This document shows, piece by piece, positions 14,101 to 29,700 of a DNA stretch of 64,000 bases; position 1 is the first letter of the stretch, and each line of letters begins with the position of its first letter. Location: the NCBI GenBank assembly GCA_019054805.1, contig JAHQIY010000049.1, positions 62,001 through 126,000 on the forward strand, in the 5' to 3' direction. Made by a program: the position numbers and the translations under genes. The notes under the pieces were generated by a model. It worked only from the letters and a program-made list of their open reading frames with translations. It ran no database searches and was not told the origin of the DNA. The DNA is from Brachionus manjavacas. Lineage: Eukaryota; Rotifera; Eurotatoria; Ploima; Brachionidae.

Positions 14101-17100
14101 AACATATTTGTAATGAAAGAAAAAGTAAAAAATCAGTCTTTTTTCAAACTTTTTTTTCTTGAAAAAAAATTTTCAATGCACAATCTTAAAGTTTTTAGAT
14201 ATGATCAATTTAAATTTATTACAAAACCAAAAATCAAACCATTCGTAAATCAGATCACGAATAATGCTTTCGCATGACTCTAGAACCGTAAAGAATAACA
14301 ATTCGTCTGGCAGATACCAGATTTTCAAAAATTTTGATGTTTCGTTTTACTAATAAGCAAATAAACATATTTGAAATGAAAGATAAAGTAAAAAATCAGT
14401 CTTATTTCAAACTTTTTTTTCTTGAAAAAAAATTTTCAATGCACAATCTTAAAGTTTTTAGATATGATCAATTTAAATTTATTACAAAACCAAAAATCAA
14501 ACCATTCGTAAATCAGATCACGAATAATGCTTTCGCATGACTCTAGAACCGTAAAGAATAACAATTCGTCTGGCAGATACCAGATTTTCAAAAATTTTGA
14601 TGTTTCGTTTTATTAATAAGCAAATAAACATATTTGAAATGAAAGATAAAGTAAAAAATCATTCTTATTTCAAACTTTTTTTTCTTGAAAAAAAATTTTC
14701 AATGCAAAATCTTAAAGTTTTTAGATTTAATCAATTTAAATTTATTACAAAACCAAAAATCAAACCATTCGTAAATCAGATCACGAAAAATGCTTTCGCA
14801 TGACTCTAGAATCGTAAAGAATAACAATTCGTCTGGCAGATACCAGATTTTCAAAAATTTTGATGTTTCGTATTACTAATAAGAAAATAAACATATTTGA
14901 AATGAAAAAAAAGTAAAAAATCAGTCTTATTTCAAACTTTTTTTTCTTGAAAAAAATTTTCAATGCAAAATCTTAAAGTTTTTAGATATGATCAATTTAA
15001 ATTTAGTACAAAACCAAAAATCAAACCATTCGTAAATCAGATAACAGAAAATGCTTTTGCATGACTCTAGAATCGTAAAGAATAACAATTCGTCTGGAAG
15101 ATACCAGATTGTCAAAAATTTTGATGTTTCGTCTTACTAATAAGAAAATAAACATATTTGAAATGAAAGATAAAAGTAAAAAATCATTCTTATTTCAATT
15201 TTTTTCTTGAAAAAATTTTCAATGCACAATCTTAAAGTTTTTAGATATGATCAATTTAAATTTATTACAAAACCAAAAATCAAACCATTCGTAAATCAGA
15301 TAACAGAAAATGCTTTCGCATGACTCTAGAATCGTAAAGAAAAACAATTCGTCTGGAAGATACCAGATTGTCAGTAATTTTGAATTTTGTTTTTATAAAT
15401 AAGCAAATAAACATATTTGTAATGAAAGAAAAATTAAAAAATCATTCTTATTTCAAACTTTTTTTTCTTGAAAAAAAAATTTTCAATGCAAAATCTTAAA
15501 GTTTTTAGATATGATCAATTTAAATTTAGTACAAAACCAAAAATCAAACCATTCGTAAATCAGATAACAGAAAATGCTTTTGCATGACTCTAGAATCGTA
15601 AAGAATAACAATTCGTCTGGAAGATACCAGATTGTCAAAAATTTTGATGTTTCGTCTTACTAATAAGAAAATAAACATATTTGAAATGAAAGATAAAGTA
15701 AAAAATCATTCTTATTTCAATTTTTTCTTGAAAAAAAATTTTCAATGCACAATCTTAAAGTTTTTAGATATGATCAATTTAAATATATTACAAAACCAAA
15801 AATCAAACCATTCGTAAATCAGATCACGAAAAATGCTTTCGCATGACTCTAGAATCGTAAAGAATAACAATTCGTCTGGCAGATACCAGATTTTCAAAAA
15901 TTTTGATGTTTCGTCTTACTAATAAGAAAATAAACATATTTGAAATGAAAAAAAAGTAAAAAATCAGTCTTATTTCAAACTTATTTATTGAAAAAAAATT
16001 TTCAATGCAAAATCTTAAAGTTTTTAGATATGATCAATTTAAATTTAGTACAAAACCAAAAATCAAACCATTCGTAAATCAGATAACAGAAAATGCTTTT
16101 GCATGACTCTAGAATCGTAAAGAATAACAATTCGTCTGGCAGATACCAGATTTTCAAAAATTTTGATGTTTCGTCTTACTAATAAGAAAATAAACATATT
16201 TGAAATGAAAAAAAAGTAAAAAATCAGTCTTATTTCAAACTTTTTTTTCTTGAAAAAAATTTTCAATGCAAAATCTTAAAGTTTTTAGATATGATCAATT
16301 TAAATTTAGTACAAAACCAAAAATCAAACCATTCGTAAATCAGATAACAGAAAATGCTTTTGCATGACTCTAGAATCGTAAAGAATAACAATTCGTCTGG
16401 AAGATACCAGATTGTCAAAAATTTTGATGTTTCGTCTTACTAATAAGAAAATAAACATATTTGAAATGAAAGATAAAGTAAAAAATCATTCTTATTTCAA
16501 ATTTTTTTCTTGAAAAAAAATTTTCAATGCACAATCTTAAAGTTTTTAGATATGATCAATTTAAATATATTACAAAACCAAAAATCAAACCATTCGTAAA
16601 TCAGATCACGAAAAATGCTTTCGCATGACTCTAGAATCGTAAAGAATAACAATTCGTCTGGCAGATACCAGATTTTCAAAAATTTTGATGTTTCGTCTTA
16701 CTAATAAGAAAATAAACATATTTGAAATGAAAAAAAAGTAAAAAATCAGTCTTATTTCAAACTTTTTTTTCTTGAAAAAAATTTTCAATGCAAAATCTTA
16801 AAGTTTTTAGATATGATCAATTTAAATTTATTACAAAACCAAAAATCAAACCATTCGTAAATCAGATCACGAAAAATGCTTTCGCATGACTCTAGAATCG
16901 TAAAGAATAACAATTCGTCTGGCAGATACCAGATTTTCAAAAATTTTGATGTTTCGTTTTACTAATAAGAAACTAAACATATTTGAAATGAAAGATAAAG
17001 AAAAATCAGTCTTATTTCAAACTTTTTTTTCTTGAAAAAAATTTTCAATGCAAAATCTTAAAGTTTTTAGATATGATCAATTTAAATTTAGTACAAAACC

Positions 17101-18267
17101 AAAAATCAAACCATTCGTAAATCAGATAACAGAAAATGCTTTTGCATGACTCTAGAATCGTAAAGAATAACAATTCGTCTGGAAGATACCAGATTGTCAA
17201 AAATTTTGATGTTTCGTCTTACTAATAAGAAAATAAACATATTTGAAATGAAAGATAAAGTAAAAAATCATTCTTATTTCAATTTTTTTTTTCTTGAAAA
17301 AAAATTTTCAATGCACAATCTTAAAGTTTTTAGATATGATCAATTTAAATATATTACAAAACCAAAAATCAAACCATTCGTAAATCAGATCACGAAAAAT
17401 GCTTTCGCATGACTCTAGAATCGTAAAGAATAACAATTCGTCTGGCAGATACCAGATTTTCAAAAATTTTGATGTTTCGTCTTACTAATAAGAAAATAAA
17501 CATATTTGAAATGAAAAAAAAGTAAAAAATCAGTCTTATTTCAAACTTTTTTTTCTTGAAAAAATTTTTAATGCAAAATCTTAAAGTTTTTAGAAATGAT
17601 CAATTTAAATTTATTACAAAACCAAAAATCAAACCATTCGTAAATCAGATTACGGAAAATGCTTTTGCATGACTCTAGAATCGAAAAGAATAACAATTCC
17701 TCTTGAAGATACCAAGTTTTCAAAAATTTTGATGTTTCGTCTTACTAATAAGAAAATAAACATATTTGAAATGAAAGATAAAGTAAAAAATCATTCTTAT
17801 TTCAATTTTTTTTTTCTTGAAAAAATTTTCAATGCACAATCTTAAAGTTTTTAGATATGATCAATTTAAATATATTACAAAACCAAAAATCAAACCATTC
17901 GTAAATCAGATAACAGAAAATGCTTTTGCATGACTCTAGAATCGTAAAGAATAACAATTCGTCTGGAAGATACCAGATTGTCAAAAATTTTGATGTTTCG
18001 TCTTACTAATAAGAAAATAAACATATTTGAAATGAAAGATAAAGTAAAAAATCATTCTTATTTCAATTTTTTTTTTCTTGAAAAAAAATTTTCAATGCAC
18101 AATCTTAAAGTTTTTAGATATGATCAATTTAAATATATTACAAAACCAAAAATCAAACCATTCGTAAATCAGATAACAGAAAATGCTTTTGCATGACTCT
18201 AGAATCGTAAAGAATAACAATTTGTCTGGAAGATACCAGATTGTCAAAAATTTTGATGTTTCGTCTT
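5146..18267 (-). repeat. Satellite A, block 2 (inverted orientation)
   Basis: This is the same 262-bp family read on the opposite strand; landmarks now appear as CATGACTCTAGAATCG and TGATCAATTTAAATT. It holds about 50 monomers. Sequence types differ from block 1: many copies carry GTTTTTATATATAAGC in place of the CGTTTTACTAATAAGC version, and one subtype has AATAAAAAAATTTTAAATGC. The right boundary is a blunt switch within a monomer at 18,267/18,268, with no palindrome like that at 5,127. Confidence 0.96.
6770..8546 (-). repeat. Dimeric higher-order repeat in satellite A (about 528 bp)
   Basis: One monomer subtype, marked by AATTTAGTACAAAACC plus TTCTTGAATAAAAAAATTTT, recurs with the same 63-codon shadow frame at about 6,770, 7,299, 7,825 and 8,355. 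The spacing is 526-530 bp, twice the monomer length. It recurs less regularly at about 9,332 and 9,934. Alternation of two subtypes is the usual mark of amplification of a two-monomer unit by unequal exchange. Confidence 0.75.
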
Positions 18268-18277
18268 GATTCTAGAG

Positions 18278-21200
18278 TCATGCGAAAGCATTTTTCGTGA
18301 TCTGATTTACCAATGGTTTGATTTTTGGTTTTGTAATAAATTTAAATTGATCATATCTAAAAACTTTAAGATTTTGCATTGAAAATTTTTTTTCAAGAAA
18401 AAAAAAATTGAAATAAGAATGATTTTTTACTTTATCTTTCATTTCAAATATGTTTATTTGCTTATTAATAAAACGAAACATCAAAATTTTTGACAATCTG
18501 GTATCTTCCAGACGAATTGTTATTCTTTACGATTCTAGAGTCATGCAAAAGCATTATTGGTGATCTGATTTACCAATGGTTTGATTTTTGGTTTTGTAAT
18601 AAATTTAAATTGATCATATCTAAAAACTTTAAGATTTTGCATTGAAAATTTTTTTTTCAAGAAAAAAAAGTTTGAAATAAGAATGATTTTTTACTTTTTC
18701 TTTCATTTCAAATATGTTTATTTGATTATTAATAAAACGAAACATCAAAATTTTTGACAATCTGGTATCTTCCAGACGAATTGTTATTCTTTACGATTCT
18801 AGAGTCATGCGAAAGCATTTTTCGTGATCTGATTTACCAATGGTTTGATTTTTGGTTTTGTAATAAATTTAAATTGATCATATCTAAAAACTTTAAGATT
18901 TTGCATTGAAAATTTTTTTTTTCAAGAAAAAAAAGTTTGAAATAAGACTGATTTTTTACTTTTTCTTTCATTACAAATATGTTTATTTGCTTATTTATAA
19001 AAACAAAATTCAAAATTACTGACAATCTGGTATCTTCCAGACGAATTGTTTTTCTTTACGATTCTAGAGTCATGCGAAAGCATTTTTCGTGATCTGATTT
19101 ACGAATGGTTTGATTTTTGGTTTTGTAATAAATTTAAATTGATCATATCTAAAAACTTTAAGATTTTGCATTGAAAATTTTTTCAAGAAAAAAAATTACG
19201 AAATAAGAATGATTTTTTACTTTATCTTTCATTTCAAATATGTTTATTTGCTTATTAATAAAACGAAACATCAAAATTTTTGACAATCTGGTATCTTCCA
19301 GACGAATTGTTATTCTTTACGATTCTAGAGTCATGCGAAAGCATTTTTCGTGATCTGATTTACCAATGGTTTGATTTTTGGTTTTGTAATAAATTTAAAT
19401 TGATCATATCTAAAAACTTTAAGATTTTGCATTGAAAATTTTTTTCAAGAAAAAAAAATTGAAATAAGAATGATTTTTTACTTTATCTTTCATTTCAAAT
19501 ATGTTTATTTGCTTATTAATAAAACGAAACATCAAAATTTTTGACAATCTGGTATCTTCCAGACGAATTGTTATTCTTTACGATTCTAGAGTCATGCGAA
19601 AGCATTTTTCGTGATCTGATTTACCAATGGTTTGATTTTTGGTTTTGTAATAAATTTAAATTGATCATATCTAAAAACTTTAAGATTTTGCATTGAAAAT
19701 TTTTTTTTTCAAGAAAAAAAAGTTTGAAATAAGACTGATTTTTTACTTTTTCTTTCATTACAAATATGTTTATTTGCTTATTTATAAAAACAAAATTCAA
19801 AATTACTGACAATCTGGTATCTTCCAGAAGAATTGTTATTCTTTACGATTCTAGAGTCATGCGAAAGCATTTTTCGTGATCTGATTTACCAATGGTTTGA
19901 TTTTTGGTTTTGTAATAAATTTAAATTGATCATATCTAAAAACTTTAAGATTTTTCATTGAAAATTTTTGATCAAGAATAAAAAAATTGAAATAAGAATG
20001 ATTTTTTACTTTATCTTTCATTTCAAATATGTTTATTTGCTTATTAATAAAACGAAACATCAAAATTTTTGACAATCTGGTATCTTCCAGACGAATTGTT
20101 ATTCTTTACGATTCTAGAGTCATGCGAAAGCATTTTTCGTGATCTGATTTACCAATGGTTTGATTTTTGGTTTTGTAATAAATTTAAATTGATCATATCT
20201 AAAAACTTTAAGATTTTGCATTGAAAATTTTTTTCAAGAAAAAAAAAATTGAATTAAGAATGATTTTTCTTTATCTTTCATTTCAAATATGTTTATTTGC
20301 TTATTAATAAAACGAAACATCAAAATTTTTGACAATCTGGTATCTTCCAGACGAATTGTTATTCTTTACGATTCTAGAGTCATGCAAAAGCATTTTTCGT
20401 GATCTGATTTACGAATGGTTTGATTTTTTGGTTTTGTAATAAATTTAAATTGATCATATCTAAACTTTAAGATTTTGCATTGAAATTTTTTTTCAAGAAA
20501 AAAAAGTTTGAAATAAGACTGATTTTTTACTTTTTCTTTTATTACAAATATGTTTATTTGCTTATTTATAAAAACAAAATTCAAAATTACTGACAATCTG
20601 GTATCTTCCAGAAGAATTGTTATTCTTTACGATTCTAGAGTCATGCGAAAGCATTTTTCGTGATCTGATTTACCAATGGTTTGATTTTTGGTTTTGTAAT
20701 AAATTTAAATTGATCATATCTAAAAACTTTAAGATTTTGCATTGAAAATTTTTTTTCAAGAAAAAAAAAATTGAAATAAGAATGATTTTTTACTTTATCT
20801 TTCATTTCAAATATGTTTATTTGCTTATTAATAAAACGAAACATCAAAATTTTTGACAATCTGGTATCTTCCAGACGAATTGTTATTCTTTACGATTCTA
20901 GAGTCATGCGAAAGCATTTTTCGTGATCTGATTTACCAATGGTTTGATTTTTGGTTTTGTAATAAATTTAAATGATCATATCTAAAAACTTTAAGATTTT
21001 GCACTGAAAATTTTTTTTTCAAGAAAAAAAAATTGAAATAAGAATGATTTTTCTTTATCTTTCATTTCAAATATGTTTATTTGCTTATTAATAAAACGAA
21101 ACATCAAAATTTTTGACAATCTGGTATCTTCCAGACGAATTGTTATTCTTTACGATTCTAGAGTCATGCAAAAGCATTATTGGTGATCTGATTTACCAAT

Positions 21201-22172
21201 GGTTTGATTTTTGGTTTTGTAATAAATTTAAATTGATCATATCTAAAAACTTTAAGATTTTGCATTGAAAATTTTTTTTTTCAAGAAAAAAAAGTTTGAA
21301 AAAAGACTGATTTTTTACTTTTTCTTTCATTACAAATATGTTTATTTGCTTATTTATAAAAACAAAATTCAAAATTACTGACAATCTGGTATCTTCCAGA
21401 CGAATTGTTATTTTTACGATTCTAGAGTCATGCGAAAGCATTTTTCGTGATCTGATTTACGAATGGTTTGATTTTTGGTTTTGTAATAAATTTAAATTGA
21501 TCATATCTAAAAACTTTAAGATTTTGCATTGAAAATTTTTTTTTTAAGAAAAAAAAGTTTGAAATAAGAATGATTTTTTACTTTATCTTTCATTTCAAAC
21601 ATGTTTATTTGCTTATTTATAAAAACAAAATTCAAAATTACTGACAATCTGGTATCTTCCAGATGAATTGTTATTTTTACGATTCTAGAGTCATGCAAAA
21701 GAATTATTGGTGATCTGATTTACCAATGGTTTGATTTATGGTTTTGTAATAAATTTAAATTGATCATATCTAAAGACTTTAAGATTTTGCATTGAAATTT
21801 TTTTTCAAGAAAAAAAGTTTGAAATAAGAATGATTTTTTACTTTATCTTTCATTTCAAATAAGTTTATTTGCTTATTAATAAAACGAAACATCAAAATTT
21901 TTGACAATCTGGTATCTTCCAGACGAATTGTTATTCTTTACGATTCTAGAGTCATGCGAAAGCATTTTTCGTGATCTGATTTACCAATGGTTTGATTTTT
22001 GGTTTTGTAATAAATTTAAATTGATCATATCTAAAAACTTTAAGATTTTGCATTGAAAATTTTTTTTTTCAAGAAAAAAAAGTTTGAAATAAGACTGATT
22101 TTTTACTTTTTCTTTTATTACAAATATGTTTATTTGCTTATTTATAAAAACAAAATTCAAAATTACTGACAA
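18278..22172 (+). repeat. Trimeric higher-order repeat in satellite A (about 787 bp)
   Basis: A subtype with CATTACAAATATG and TTTATAAAAACAAAATTC recurs at about 18,834, 19,621, 20,366, 21,193 and 21,981. Its neighbour with TTAATAAAACGAAAC recurs at about 18,278, 19,857 and 20,641. Spacings cluster near 787 bp (745-827), three monomers. The period differs from the dimer in block 2, so the array was built by separate local expansions. Confidence 0.72.
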
Positions 22173-25100
22173 TCTAGTATCTTCCAGACGAATTGTTATT
22201 CTTTACGATTCTAGAGTCATACAAAAGCATTATTCGTGATCTGATTTACGAATGGTTTGATTTTTGGTTTTGTAATAAATTTAAATTGATCATATCAAAA
22301 AACTTTAAGATTTTGCATTGAAAATTTTTTTTCAAGAAAAAAAAAATTGAAATAAGAATGATTTTTTACTTTATCTTTCATTTCAAATATGTTTATTTGC
22401 TTATTAATAAAACGAAACATCAAAATTTTTGACAATCTGGTATTTTCCAGACGAATTGTTATTCTTTACGATTCCAGAGTCATGCGAAAGCATTTTCTGT
22501 TATCTGATTTACGAATGGTTTGATTTTTGGTTTTGTAATAAATTTAAATTGATCATATCTAAAAACTTTAAGATTTTGCATTGAAAATTTTTTTTTCAAG
22601 AAAAAAAAGTTTGAAATAAGAATGATTTTTTACTTTATCTTTCATTTCAAACATGTTTATTTGCTTATAAATAAAAACAAAATTCAAAATTACTGACAAT
22701 CTGGTATCTTCCAGACGAATTGTTATTTTTACGATTCTAAAGTCATGCGAAAGCATTTTTCGTGATCTGATTTACGAATGGTTTGATTTTTGGTTTTGTA
22801 ATAAATTTAAATTGATCATATCTAAAAACTTTAAGATTTTGCATTGAAAATTTTTTTTTCAAGAAAAAAAAGTTTGAAATAATACTGATTTTTTCTTTTT
22901 CTTTCATTACAAATATGTTTATTTGCTTATATATAAAAACAAACATCAAAATTACTGACAATCTGGTATCTTCCAGACGAATTGTTATTTTTACGATTCT
23001 AGAGTCATGCGAAAGCATTATTGGTGATCTGATTTACGAATGGTTTGATTTTTGGTTTTGTAATAAATATAAATTGATCATATCTAAAAACCTTAAGATT
23101 TTGCATTGAAAATTTTTTTATTCAAGAAAAAAAATTTGAAATAAGACTGATTTTTTACTTTTTTTTTCATTACAAATATGTTTATTTGCTTATTTATAAA
23201 ACGAAACATCAAAATTTTTGACAATCTGGTATCTTCCAGACGAATTGTTATTTTTACGATTCTAGAGTCATGCAAAAGCATTATTGGTTATCTGATTTAC
23301 GAATGGTTTGATTTTTGGTTTTGTAATAAATATAAATTGATCATATCTAAAAACTTTAAGATTTTGCATTGAAAATTTTTTTTTCAAGAAAAAAAAGTTT
23401 GAAATAAGACTGATTTTTTCTTTTTCTTTCATTACAAATATGTTTATTTGCTTATATATAAAAACAAAATTCAAAATTACTGACAATCTAGTATCTTCCA
23501 GACGAATTGTTATTCTTTACGATTCTAGAGTCATACAAAAGCATTATTCGTGATCTGATTTACGAATGGTTTGATTTTTTGGTTTTGTAATAAATTTAAA
23601 TTGATCATATCAAAAAACTTTAAGATTTTGCATTGAAAATTTTTTCAAGAAAAAAAAAATTGAAATAAGAATGATTTTTTACTTTATCTTTCATTTCAAA
23701 TATGTTTATTTGCTTATTAATAAAACGAAACATCAAAATTTTTGACAATCTGGTATCTTCCAGACGAATTGTTATTTTTACGATTCTAGAGTCATGCAAA
23801 AGCATTATTGGTGATCTGATTTACGAATGGTTTGATTTTTGGTTTTGTAATAAATATAAATTGATCATATCTAAAAACTTTAAGATTTTGCATTGAAAAT
23901 TTTTCTTCAAGAAAAAAAAAATTGAAATAAGAATGATTTTTTACTTTATCTTTCATTACAAATATGTTTATTTGCTTATTTATAAAAACAAACATCAAAA
24001 TTACTGACAATCTGGTATCTTCCAGACGAATTGTTATTCTTTACGATTCTGAGTCATGTAAAAGCATTATTCGTTATCTGATTTACGAATGGTTTGATTT
24101 TTGGTTTTGTAATAAATTTAAATTGATCATGTCTAAAAACTTTAAGATTTTGCATTGAAAATTTTTTTTCAAGAAAAAAAAATTGAAAAAAGAATGATTT
24201 TTTACATTATCTTTCATTTCAAATATGTTTATTTGCTTATTAATAAAACGAAACATCAAAATTTTTGACAATCTGGTATTTTCCAGACGAATTGTTATTC
24301 TTTACGATTCCAGAGTCATGCGAAAGCATTTTCTGTTATCTGATTTACGAATGGTTTGATTTTTGGTTTTGTAATAAATTTAAATTGATCATATCAAAAA
24401 ACTTTAAGATTTTGCATTGAAAATTTTTTTCAAGAAAAAAGTTTGAAATAAGACTGATTTTTTCTTTTTCTTTCATTACAAATATGTTTATTTGCTTATA
24501 TATAAAAACAAACATCAAAATTACTGACAATCTGGTATCTTCCAGACGAATTGTTATTTTTACGATTCTAGAGTCATGCGAAAGCATTATTGGTTATCTG
24601 ATTTACGAATGGTTTGATTTTTGGTTTTGTAATAAATATAAATTGATCATATCTAAAAACTTTAAGATTTTGCATTGAAAATTTTTTTCAAGAAAAAAGT
24701 TTGAAATAATACTGATTTTTTCTTTTTCTTTCATTACAAATATGTTTATTTGCTTATATATAAAAACAAACATCAAAATTACTGACAATCTGGTATCTTC
24801 CAGACGAATTGTTATTTTTACGATTCTAGAGTCATGCGAAAGCATTATTGGTGATCTGATTTACGAATGGTTTGATTTTTGGTTTTGTAATAAATTTAAA
24901 TTGATCATATCAAAAAACTTTAAGATTTTGCATTGAAAATTTTTTTTCAAGAAAAAAAAAATTGAAATAAGAATGATTTTTTACTTTATCTTTCATTTCA
25001 AATATTTTTATTTGCTTATTAGTAAAACGAAACATCAAAAATTTTGACAATCTGGTATTTTCCAGACGAATTGTTATTCTTTACGATTCCAGAGTCATGC

Positions 25101-26761
25101 GAAAGCATTTTCTGTTATCTGATTTACGAATGGTTTGATTTTTGGTTTTGTAATAAATTTAAATTGATCATATCAAAAAACTTTAAGATTTTGCATTGAA
25201 AATTTTTTTTTCAAGAAAAAAAAGTTTGAAATAAGACTGATTTTTTCTTTTTCTTTCATTACAAATATGTTTATTTGCTTATATATAAAAACAAACATCA
25301 AAATTTTTGACAATCTGGTATCTTCCAGACGAATTGTTATTTTTACGATTCTAGAGTCATGCAAAAGCATTATTGGTTATCTGATTTACGAATGGTTTGA
25401 TTTTTGGTTTTGTAATAAATATAAATTGATCATATCTAAAAACTTTAAGATTTTGCATTGAAAATTTTTTTTTCAAGAAAAAAAAGTTTGAAATAATACT
25501 GATTTTTTCTTTTTCTTTCATTACAAATATGTTTATTTGCTTATATATAAAAACAAACATCAAAATTACTGACAATCTAGTATCTTCCAGACGAATTGTT
25601 ATTCTTTACGATTCTAGAGTCATACAAAAGCATTTTCTGTTATCTGATTTACGAATGGTTTGATTTTTGGTTTTGTAATAAATTTAAATTGATCATATCA
25701 AAAAACTTTAAGATTTTGCATTGAAAATTTTTTTTTCAAGAAAAAAAAAATTGAAATAAGAATGATTTTTTACTTTATCTTTCATTTCAAATATGTTTAT
25801 TTGCTTATTAATAAAACGAAACATCAAAATTTTTGACAATCTGGTATTTTCCAGACGAATTGTTATTCTTTACGATTCCAGAGTCATGCGAAAGCATTTT
25901 CTGTTATCTGATTTACGAATGGTTTGATTTTTTGGTTTTGTAAAAAATTTAAATTGATAATATCAAAAAACTTTAAGATTTTGCATTGAAAATTTTTTTT
26001 TCAAGAAAAAAAAAATTGAAATAAGAATGATTTTTTACTATATCTTTCATTACAAATATGTTTATTTGCTTATATATAAAAACAAACATCAAAATTTTTG
26101 ACAATCTGGTATCTTCCAGACGAATTGTTATTTTTACGATTCTAGAGTCATGCAAAAGCATTATTGGTTATCTGATTTACGAATGGTTTGATTTTTGGTT
26201 TTGTAATAAATATAAATTGATCATATCTAAAAACTTTAAGATTTTGCATTGAAAATTTTTTTTTCAAGAAAAAAAAGTTTGAAATAATACTGATTTTTTC
26301 TTTATCTTTCATTAGAAATATGTTTATTTGCTTATTTATAAAAACAAACATCAAAATTAATGACAATCTGGTATATTCCAGACGAATTGTTATTCTTTAC
26401 GATTCTAAACTTATGCATAAGCATTTTTCGTGATCTGATTTACGAATGGTTTGATTTTTGGTATTGTAATAAATTTAAATTGATCATATCTAAAAACTTT
26501 AAGATTTTGCATTGAAAATTTTTTTTTCAAGAAAAAAAAGTTTGAAATAAGACTGATTTTTTCTTTTTCTTTCATTACAAATATGTTTATTTGCTTATAT
26601 ATAAAAACAAACATCAAAATTACTGACAATCTGGTATCTTCCAGACGAATTGTTATTTTTACGATTCTAGAGTCATGCGAAAGCATTTTTCGTGATCTGA
26701 TTTACGAATGGTTTGATTTTTGGTTTTGTAATAAATTTAAATTGATCATATCTAAAAACTT

Positions 26762-29700
26762 TAAATTGATCAAACAAAAAATTGTTGATTGACTTTAAAT
26801 TGATCATATCTAAAAACTAATTTTGATTCTTGAGTCATACAAAAGCATTATTCGTGATCTGATTTACCAATGGTTTGATTTTTGGTTTTGTAATAAATTT
26901 AAATTGATCATATCTAAAAACTTTAAGATTTTGCATTGAAAATTTTTTTTTCAAGAAAAAAAAGTTTGAAATAAGAATGATTTTTTACTTTATCTTTCAT
27001 TTCAAACATGTTTATTTGCTTATAAATAAAAACAAAATTCAAAATTACTGACAATCTAGTATCTTCCAGACGAATTGTTATTCTTTACGATTCTAGAGTC
27101 ATACAAAAGCATTTTCTGTTATCTGATTTACGAATGGTTTGATTTTTGGTTTTGTAATAAATTTAAATTGATCATATCTAAAAACTTTAAGATTTTGCAT
27201 TGAAAATTTTTTTTTCAAGAAAAAAAAGTTTGAAATAAGAATGATTTTTTACTTTATCTTTCATTTCAAACATGTTTATTTGCTTATAAATAAAAACAAA
27301 ATTCAAAATTACTGACAATCTAGTATCTTCCAGACGAATTGTTATTCTTTACGATTCTAGAGTCATACAAAAGCATTTTCTGTTATCTGATTTACGAATG
27401 GTTTGATTTTTGGTTTTGTAATAAATTTAAATTGATCATATCTAAAAACTTTAAGATTTTGCATTGAAAATTTTTTTTCAAGAAAAAAAAAATTGAAATA
27501 AGACTGATTTTTTCTTTTTCTTTCATTACAAATATGTTTATTTGCTTATATATAAAAACAAACATCAAAATTACTGACAATCTGGTATCTTCCAGACGAA
27601 TTGTTATTTTTACGATTCTAGAGTCATGCGAAAGCATTTTTCGTGATCTGATTTACGAATGGTTTGATTTTTGGTTTTGTAATAAATTTAAATTGATCAT
27701 ATCTAAAAACTTTAAATTGATCAAACAAAAAATTGTTGATTGACTTTAAATTGATCATATCTAAAAACTAATTTTGATTCTTGAGTCATACAAAAGCATT
27801 ATTCGTGATCTGATTTACCAATGGTTTGATTTTTGGTTTTGTAATAAATTTAAATTGATCATATCTAAAAACTTTAAGATTTTGCATTGAAAATTTTTTT
27901 CAAGAAAAAAAAGTTTGAAATAAGAATGATTTTTTACTTTATCTTTCATTTCAAACATGTTTATTTGCTTATAAATAAAAACAAAATTCAAAATTACTGA
28001 CAATCTAGTATCTTCCAGACGAATTGTTATTCTTTACGATTCTAGAGTCATACAAAAGCATTTTCTGTTATCTGATTTACGAATGGTTTGATTTTTGGTT
28101 TTGTAATAAATTTAAATTGATCATATCTAAAAACTTTAAGATTTTGCATTGAAAATTTTTTTTCAATAAAAATAAGTTTGAAATAAGAATGATTTTTTAC
28201 TTTATCTTTCATTTCAAACATGTTTATTTGCTTATAAATAAAAACAAAATTCAAAATTACTGACAATCTAGTATCTTCCAGACGAATTGTTATTCTTTAC
28301 GATTCTAGAGTCATGCGAAAGCATTATTGGTTATCTGATTTACGAATGGTTTGATTTTTGGTTTTGTAATAAATATAAATTGATCATATCTAAAAACCTT
28401 AAGATTTTGCATTGAAAATTTTTTTATTCAAGAAAAAAAATTTGAAATAAGACTGATTTTTTACTTTTTTTTTCATTACAAATATGTTTATTTGCTTATA
28501 TATAAAAACAAACATCAAAATTACTGACAATCTGGTATCTTCCAGACGAATTGTTATTTTTACGATTTTAGAGTCATGCGAAAGCATTATTGGTGATCTG
28601 ATTTACGAATGGTTTGATTTTTGGTTTTGTAATAAATATAAATTGATCATATCTAAAAACCTTAAGATTTTGCATTGAAAATTTTTTTATTCAAGAAAAA
28701 AAATTTGAAATAAGACTGATTTTTTCTTTTTCTTTCATTACAAATATGTTTATTTGCTTATATATAAAAACAAACATCAAAATTACTGACAATCTGGTAT
28801 CTTCCAGACGAATTGTTATTTTTACGATTCTAGAGTCATGCGAAAGCATTATTGGTTATCTGATTTACGAATGGTTTGATTTTTGGTTTTGTAATAAATA
28901 TAAATTGATCATATCTAAAAACCTTAAGATTTTGCATTGAAAATTTTTTTATTCAAGAAAAAAAATTTGAAATAAGACTGATTTTTTACTTTTTTTCATT
29001 ACAAATATGTTTATTTGCTTATTTATAAAACGAAACATCAAAATTTTTGACAATCTGGTATCTTCCAGACGAATTGTTATTTTTACGATTCTAGAGTCAT
29101 GCAAAAGCATTATTGGTTATCTGATTTACGAATGGTTTGATTTTTGGTTTTGTAATAAATATAAATTGATCATATCTAAAAACTTTAAGATTTTGCATTG
29201 AAATTTTTTTTTCAAGAAAAAAAAGTTTGAAATAAGAATGATTTTTTACTTTATCTTTCATTTCAAACATGTTTATTTGCTTATAAATAAAAACAAAATT
29301 CAAAATTACTGACAATCTGGTATCTTCCAGACGAATTGTTATTTTTACGATTCTAAAGTCATGCGAAAGCATTTTTCGTGATCTGATTTACGAATGGTTT
29401 GATTTTTGGTTTTGTAATAAATCTAAATTGATCATATCTAAAAACTTTAAGATTTTGCATTGAAAATTTTTTTTTCAAGAAAAAAAAGTTTGAAATAAGA
29501 CTGATTTTTTCTTTTTCTTTCATTACAAATATGTTTATTTGCTTATATATAAAAACAAACATCAAAATTACTGACAATCTGGTATCTTCCAGACGAATTG
29601 TTATTTTTACGATTCTAGAGTCATGCGAAAGCATTTTTCGTGATCTGATTTACGAATGGTTTGATTTTTGGTTTTGTAATAAATTTAAATTGATCATATC

